Shown here piece by piece: positions 59,739 to 64,000 of a stretch of DNA of 64,000 nt. The notes under the pieces are model-generated. The model had not been told where the DNA came from. It saw nothing but the letters and a program-made list of their open reading frames with translations, and did not search any database. Each line of letters begins with the position of its first letter. Within the stretch, counting starts at the first letter, position 1. Source of the DNA: Haloarcula rubripromontorii (lineage in GTDB: Archaea > Halobacteriota > Halobacteria > Halobacteriales > Haloarculaceae); assembly GCF_001280425.1 (NCBI RefSeq), contig NZ_LIUF01000001.1:248001-312000 (forward strand). The letters run 5' to 3'. Both the position numbers and the translations under genes were made by a program.

Positions 59739-60824
59739 ATGGCGCAAGCGACCCGGGAGTACGGCGAATGGCCGCTCAAACGACTCATGACGGAAGTCGT
59801 CGGCTCCGGTCACAAATCGGCCGACGATATGTCCCGCACGCAGGCCCGGGAGGCGTTCCAGCGCATCCTCGGCGGCGAACCCGACCACACGACGCTCGGT
59901 GCGTTCTGGCTCGCCAACCGCTGGAAACGCAACACCCCCGAGGAACTGGGTGCGTACGTCGACGTGATGTCCGAGGAGTCGGTCGAGACAGCCACGCCGG
60001 ACGCTGATCCGGTCGACTGCGGAGCCAACTACGACGGCAAGGGCCGGTCGGCGATTCTCGGCGTCGGTGCGGGCGTCGTCGCCGCCGCCGCCGGCACACC
60101 CGTTGTCGTCCACTCCGGCGACCGCGTCCCGACGCAGAAGCAGGACGCCTACAAGCACGTCTTGGACGAACTCGGCGTCCGAACCGAAATCGAGCCGAGC
60201 GAGAGCGCCGACATGGTCGACGAGGTCGGCTTCGGCTTCTACTACCAGCCCGCGTTCAACCCCGGTATCGACGCCCTGTTCGACCGCCGCGACCAGATGG
60301 GCGTCCGGACCTTCGTCAACACCGTCGAGACCCTGGCGAACCCAGCCGACGCCAGCGTCCACCTCGGCAGTTTCTACCACCTAGCCTTCGCGAAGAAGAT
60401 GGTCCGCACGCTCAAGGAGTCCGAGACCACGTCCGTCGAGCGCGCCCTGTTCTTCCAGGGGATGGAAGGCTACGACGACGTCCGCCCCGGCGAGACCATC
60501 GTCGCCGAATGGCCCGTCACCGGCGACGAATCCGACGACGAAGACATCGCCGACTTCGAAATCCGCACCGGCGAGTACGGCATGGACATCGAGAGCGAGG
60601 ACCTGCAGGTCGAGGACGTGGCCGGGGAATCAGCGGCGATAACTGAGGCCGTGCTGGCCGGCGAGCGCGAGGACGGCTTCGCCGACGCTGTCGCGCTCAA
60701 CGCCGCCCTCCGCATCTACGCCCGCGAAGACGCCGACAGCATTCAGGACGGGCTTGAGCAGGCCCGCGGCGCGATTGCCGACGGCAGTGCAGCGGACACA
60801 CTCGACGACCTCCGGGCCTTCTAA
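59739..60824 (+). CDS. anthranilate phosphoribosyltransferase-like protein (TrpD2 type)
   Basis: This is a 361-residue protein. KRLMTEVVGSGHKSADDMSRTQAREAFQRIL is the N-terminal helical part of the TrpD/Pdp family. GAFWLANRWKRNTPEELGAYV, NYDGKGRSAILGVGAGVVAAAAG and HSGDRVPTQKQDAYKHVLDELGV follow, then the family sequence GFGFYYQPAFNPGIDAL. The catalytic Gly-rich motif is altered relative to true TrpD, so this is probably the TrpD2-like branch rather than the tryptophan enzyme. No other trp genes are nearby. Confidence 0.85.
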   Translation: MAQATREYGEWPLKRLMTEVVGSGHKSADDMSRTQAREAFQRILGGEPDHTTLGAFWLANRWKRNTPEELGAYVDVMSEESVETATPDADPVDCGANYDGKGRSAILGVGAGVVAAAAGTPVVVHSGDRVPTQKQDAYKHVLDELGVRTEIEPSESADMVDEVGFGFYYQPAFNPGIDALFDRRDQMGVRTFVNTVETLANPADASVHLGSFYHLAFAKKMVRTLKESETTSVERALFFQGMEGYDDVRPGETIVAEWPVTGDESDDEDIADFEIRTGEYGMDIESEDLQVEDVAGESAAITEAVLAGEREDGFADAVALNAALRIYAREDADSIQDGLEQARGAIADGSAADTLDDLRAF

Positions 60825-60875
60825 TCCGGCGACGACGAGCAGAGCGGAACCCACTTCTACCGAGCAGGCGAAGAG

Positions 60876-61814
60876 ATGTCGATGGGACAACACGCTAGCG
60901 CTCGTGACAGCACTGCGTGGACGGTACCCGCATCGGAGACGCCCGGAGTCCACGAGCTGGCCGACACCAACGGTGTCAGGCTCCACACCGTGACCGCTGG
61001 CCCACCGGACGGCGACCTCGTCGTCCTGTTGCACGGTTTTCCGGAGTTCTGGTACGCCTGGAAACACCAGATACCGGCGCTCGCAGACGCCGGCTACCGT
61101 GTGGTCGCGCCGGACCTCCGGGGCTACAACCACTCGGACAAGCCCGACGGCGTCGCCGCCTACCACATCGACGAACTGGTCGCCGACGTGGCGGGCCTCG
61201 TCTCGGAACTCGGCCGCGAGCAGGCCCACATCGTCGGTCACGACTGGGGCGGCGTCGTCGCCTGGCAGGCCGCCATTGACCGGCCGGAGGTAGTCGACCA
61301 ACTCGCCGTCCTGAATGCGCCCCACCCGTCGGCATACGAGCGCGAACTCCGCTGCTCGGCCGACCAGTTACTTCGGTCCTGGTACGTGCTGTTCTTTCAG
61401 CTTCCCGTCCTTCCCGAGGCTAGCCTCCGCTGGAACGATTTCACCATGCTGGAGCGTATCCTGACTGACGGGCCATCCCGACCCGACGCCTTCACCGAGA
61501 CCGACGTGCGTCGGTACAAGCGGGCACTCGGGCAGCCGGGCGCACGCACAGCAGCAGTTAACTACTACCGGGCGCTCGCCCGTCGGAACGCAAAGCTGAC
61601 GCTCACTGCGGGCGGCGTCGGGGACCGTCCAGTGACAGCGTCAACGCTCCTTATCTGGGGCGTCCAGGACGACGCGCTCTCGCTTGCGCTGACGCAGGAC
61701 CTCGACGAGTGGGTCCCGGACTGTCGAGTCGAGCGGCTCCCGGCGGCAAGCCACTGGGTTCAGTTCGATGCCCCCGAGCGGGTATCGGACCTACTGCTGT
61801 CACACTTACCGTAG
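60876..61814 (+). CDS. alpha/beta hydrolase, epoxide-hydrolase-like
   Basis: This is a 312-residue enzyme. HGFPEFWYAWKHQIPALADAG is the oxyanion-hole region and VGHDWGGVVAWQ the nucleophile elbow with Asp as nucleophile, typical of soluble epoxide hydrolases and haloalkane dehalogenases. A cap domain with two Tyr (about 190-240) is plausible, as is the final His in AASHWVQFDAPE. The substrate is unknown. It follows the TrpD-like gene after 50 bases. Confidence 0.88.
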   Translation: MSMGQHASARDSTAWTVPASETPGVHELADTNGVRLHTVTAGPPDGDLVVLLHGFPEFWYAWKHQIPALADAGYRVVAPDLRGYNHSDKPDGVAAYHIDELVADVAGLVSELGREQAHIVGHDWGGVVAWQAAIDRPEVVDQLAVLNAPHPSAYERELRCSADQLLRSWYVLFFQLPVLPEASLRWNDFTMLERILTDGPSRPDAFTETDVRRYKRALGQPGARTAAVNYYRALARRNAKLTLTAGGVGDRPVTASTLLIWGVQDDALSLALTQDLDEWVPDCRVERLPAASHWVQFDAPERVSDLLLSHLP

Positions 61815-61981
61815 CCGCAGAATAGCGAACAGCCGACACTCTCCGGCGCGTGGCGGCGTGTCGGACACCCGCTGGACGCCACGCGGTCACTCGTCAGGAC
61901 ATGGTGGGGGTGGCCCCGTTCCGATACTTGAACCCTCGGTCAGTGGGCAGGCTTTTCTGCCGGGCTTCCTTCCGACCGAGT

Positions 61982-62530
61982 ATGAGCGACCTGACTGCGA
62001 CCCTCCACACGACAGAGGGCGACATCGAAGTCGAACTGTACGACGAGCGCGTGCCGACCACCGTCGAGAACTTCGTCGGCCTGGCCGAAGGGGCCAACGA
62101 CTACGACGGGACCGAGATCGCTCCGGGAACCGGCGCGTGGGAAGACCCCGAATCCGGCGAGAAGCGGATCGATCCGCTGTACACCGACATCGACATCCAC
62201 CGCATCATCGAGGACTTCATGATCCAGATGGGGGACCCGACCGGCACCGGCCGCGGCGGCCCCGGCTACTCCTTCGACGACGAGTTCCACGACGACCTCA
62301 CCCACGATGGACCGGGCGTTCTCAGCATGGCCAACAGCGGCCCGAACACCAACGGTTCGCAGTTCTTCATCACACTCGACGCCCAGCCGCACCTCGACGG
62401 CAAACACGCCGTCTTCGGGAAGGTCATCGACGGGATGGAGGTCGTCGAGTCCATCGGCAGCGTCGACACCGACCGCAACGACGCGCCGACCGAGGAGATG
62501 CTGCTCGAATCGGTCGACATCCACCGATAA
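61982..62530 (+). CDS. peptidyl-prolyl isomerase, cyclophilin type
   Basis: This is a 182-residue protein from ATG 61982 ([20 protein letters not shown]). [42 protein letters not shown] and [20 protein letters not shown] are the cyclophilin active-site blocks; [17 protein letters not shown] follows. Compared with the canonical fold it has an insert ([19 protein letters not shown]) between strands 3 and 4, common in haloarchaeal cyclophilins. It catalyses cis-trans isomerisation at proline in the cytoplasm. Confidence 0.93.
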   Translation: MSDLTATLHTTEGDIEVELYDERVPTTVENFVGLAEGANDYDGTEIAPGTGAWEDPESGEKRIDPLYTDIDIHRIIEDFMIQMGDPTGTGRGGPGYSFDDEFHDDLTHDGPGVLSMANSGPNTNGSQFFITLDAQPHLDGKHAVFGKVIDGMEVVESIGSVDTDRNDAPTEEMLLESVDIHR

Positions 62531-62551
62531 GCGCGCCGGCAGCGAGACGAC

Positions 62552-64000
62552 TTAGTTCCAGTCGGGGCTGGACCCCTGTTTCCGGCCCGACCGCGATAGC
62601 CGCTTTCTGAGGTACCGCGTGACTGGGAACAGCCGCTCGCTCAGCCGGCCGGAGACACCGGTCTGGCTGGCGTAGACGAGGACCGGCACGTCCCGGTCAG
62701 CGGCCAGCGCGATGACCTCGTCGGGCGTGCTGCCGAACAGGGCCTGCCTGAGCCAGCGGTCCCGCGACGCACCGATGACCAGCACGCCGCCGTTCTCCGC
62801 CGCGGTCTCGACGAGGCCGTCCGCGACGGTGCCGGCCCGGACGTTGTGGACCTGGGTCGTCTCGACGCCTTCGAGTGCATCGAGCGTCGTCCCCGACGCC
62901 TCGTTTGCTCCCTCGTCGTCGGTGCTGACGTTGATGAGGTGGAGGTCGCTCCCCAGTTGCCCGAGCGCGTTCACGAGCGGGAGTACGGCCTGATGGTGGG
63001 GGCCGCCGCCCGCGCCGATGTTGATGACGTCGAGGTCGTCCGCGGCCGCGGTCTTGTCGGCGAAGAACACGTCGCAGGGCGCTTCGCGCTCGACGGTCTC
63101 GGTCACGTCCTGATGGCGTTCGGGATACCCCATGAGGATGAGGTCGGCGTCGTCGTCACGCGCCGTCTGAAGGATGTCGAAGGCCACGTCGCGGCAGGTG
63201 TGCCCCTCGATGAGGAGGTCGACGCCGTAGTCGTCTCCCAGTTCCGACCGGATGCGTTCGGTGCGTGCCTTCGCGGTGTCCTGCACGGATTCCCAGGGCG
63301 TCTGGTCGGGCACCTGCGTCACGTTGAGGACGTGGACGACGGGGTCCTCGTCGGACACCTTCGCGAGCGCCGCCGCGAGTTCGACGTAGCGAGCGGCCCG
63401 GCCCGGGCGGGCGATGGGCACGAGGACGCGGAAGCCGCCAGTCTCGGCGGTCGCCTCAGCCCCCGCGGCACTCGCCGCTGGAGTCTCCGGGACCACCTCG
63501 CGAAGCAGGTCCTCGGTCTCCGGCGCGCCGCCCCAGGCGAGGTACACGACGACCATTGCGCCCGTCAGTACGAGCCCGGTCACGACACCTTTCGGCGGGA
63601 GGTTGTAGATGAGTCCGAGGTTCGCCAGCACACCGATGACGGGGACCACCGGGACGCCGGGGACGCGAAAGCCCCGCGTGATATCCGGGAACCGCCGGCG
63701 GGAGTAAATGAGCGCGACGTTGACGACGGCAAGCGGCAACAGGAGGTTCAGCGTCGCGAAGCCGGTCAGGGCGTTCAGCCCCAGGTGGAGGCCGAGGCCG
63801 GCGAGCAGTCCGCCCTCGGCGGGGAACAGCGCAATGAAGAACACGATGAGCGCGACGATAGTCGCTGTCGCGGTCGCCACGCTCCAAGAGGGCGTCCCGT
63901 AGTCGGGGTGGATGCGGGAGAACCGCCGGGGGGCCTGCCCGCGGGTGCCCATCAAGGAGCCGATGCTGCTGGCGGCGAGTATCGACGCGTTCGAGGCCGA
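62552..64000 (-). CDS. amino-acid permease-UspA fusion, C-terminal part
   Basis: The gene continues beyond the right end; the window holds about 482 C-terminal residues. The first are SNASILAASSIGSLMGTRGQAP, an APC-type transporter signature, followed by at least four further membrane helices (TIVALIVFFIALFPA, LLLPLAVVNVALIYS, FRVPGVPVVPVIGVLANLGLIYNL, VTGLVLTGAMVVVYLAW). The C-terminal 290 residues carry two UspA-like domains (FRVLVPIARPG, GADLILMGYPER-like DADLILMGYPER, and GGVLVIGASRDRWLRQALFGS). Such fusions in haloarchaea are thought to sense nucleotide or cell state and regulate uptake. The ATP-binding motif is best kept in the second domain. Confidence 0.9.
   Translation of the reverse strand, partial: SASNASILAASSIGSLMGTRGQAPRRFSRIHPDYGTPSWSVATATATIVALIVFFIALFPAEGGLLAGLGLHLGLNALTGFATLNLLLPLAVVNVALIYSRRRFPDITRGFRVPGVPVVPVIGVLANLGLIYNLPPKGVVTGLVLTGAMVVVYLAWGGAPETEDLLREVVPETPAASAAGAEATAETGGFRVLVPIARPGRAARYVELAAALAKVSDEDPVVHVLNVTQVPDQTPWESVQDTAKARTERIRSELGDDYGVDLLIEGHTCRDVAFDILQTARDDDADLILMGYPERHQDVTETVEREAPCDVFFADKTAAADDLDVINIGAGGGPHHQAVLPLVNALGQLGSDLHLINVSTDDEGANEASGTTLDALEGVETTQVHNVRAGTVADGLVETAAENGGVLVIGASRDRWLRQALFGSTPDEVIALAADRDVPVLVYASQTGVSGRLSERLFPVTRYLRKRLSRSGRKQGSSPDWN

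Overview
The window looks like the chromosome of an extremely halophilic archaeon, most likely a Haloarcula-type haloarchaeon. The host DNA is GC-rich, the proteins are strongly acidic, many genes are leaderless or nearly so with AT-rich box A elements, and the gene content is haloarchaeal: cetZ, halocyanin, HalX and HalOD1 regulators, a surface glycoprotein with signal and PGF-type C-terminal anchor, NreA, MptA and an Ahb-type siroheme decarboxylase. The genus is inferred from general resemblance, not from a search.

Region 1-37,040 is mostly core chromosome. It opens with the 5' end of carB (minus), small haloarchaeal hypothetical genes, a lipoprotein and two tandem paralogous membrane proteins. 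Two FAD enzymes, a multidomain histidine kinase, thrB and an 842-residue surface glycoprotein follow. The glycoprotein has DtxR-like palindromes in its promoter. Next come the conserved translation and nucleotide cluster adk - DUF106 - cmk - truB/cbf5, the chaperone set grpE - dnaK - dnaJ, a MazG-like protein, a halocyanin, cetZ, a phosphodiesterase, pyrophosphatase, a PadR regulator with a palindrome over its promoter, rnhA with a coupled downstream gene, nreA, a low-molecular-weight phosphatase and a Tat lipoprotein.

Region 37,044-52,105 is accessory. A tRNA-Ile(GAU) gene (52,032-52,105, minus) has its last 29 bases repeated exactly at 42,910-42,938 and its last 13 bases at 37,044-37,056. 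These three att-like copies delimit two tandem integrated elements. Element A (about 5.9 kb) carries an integrase, two Cys-rich small proteins in an ATGA-overlapping operon, a divergent winged-helix regulator, an AT-rich cargo gene and an HUH-type replication protein. Element B (about 9.2 kb, lower GC) carries a related integrase, a giant primase-polymerase/helicase, a Schlafen/AlbA_2-domain protein divergent from a small membrane protein, another membrane protein, an HNH nuclease and several hairpin-rich non-coding stretches. The element B cargo is the best candidate in the window for something undescribed, perhaps a defence or exclusion module. That is inference from gene types and context.

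Region 52,106-64,000 returns to core chromosome: fxsA, a cytochrome P450, a DUF255-type thioredoxin-like protein, a TrmB-family regulator, mptA (archaeal pterin synthesis), a HalX response regulator, a fused AhbA-AhbB siroheme decarboxylase, a TrpD-like phosphoribosyltransferase homologue, an epoxide-hydrolase-like enzyme, a cyclophilin and the 3' part of a permease-UspA fusion that runs off the end.
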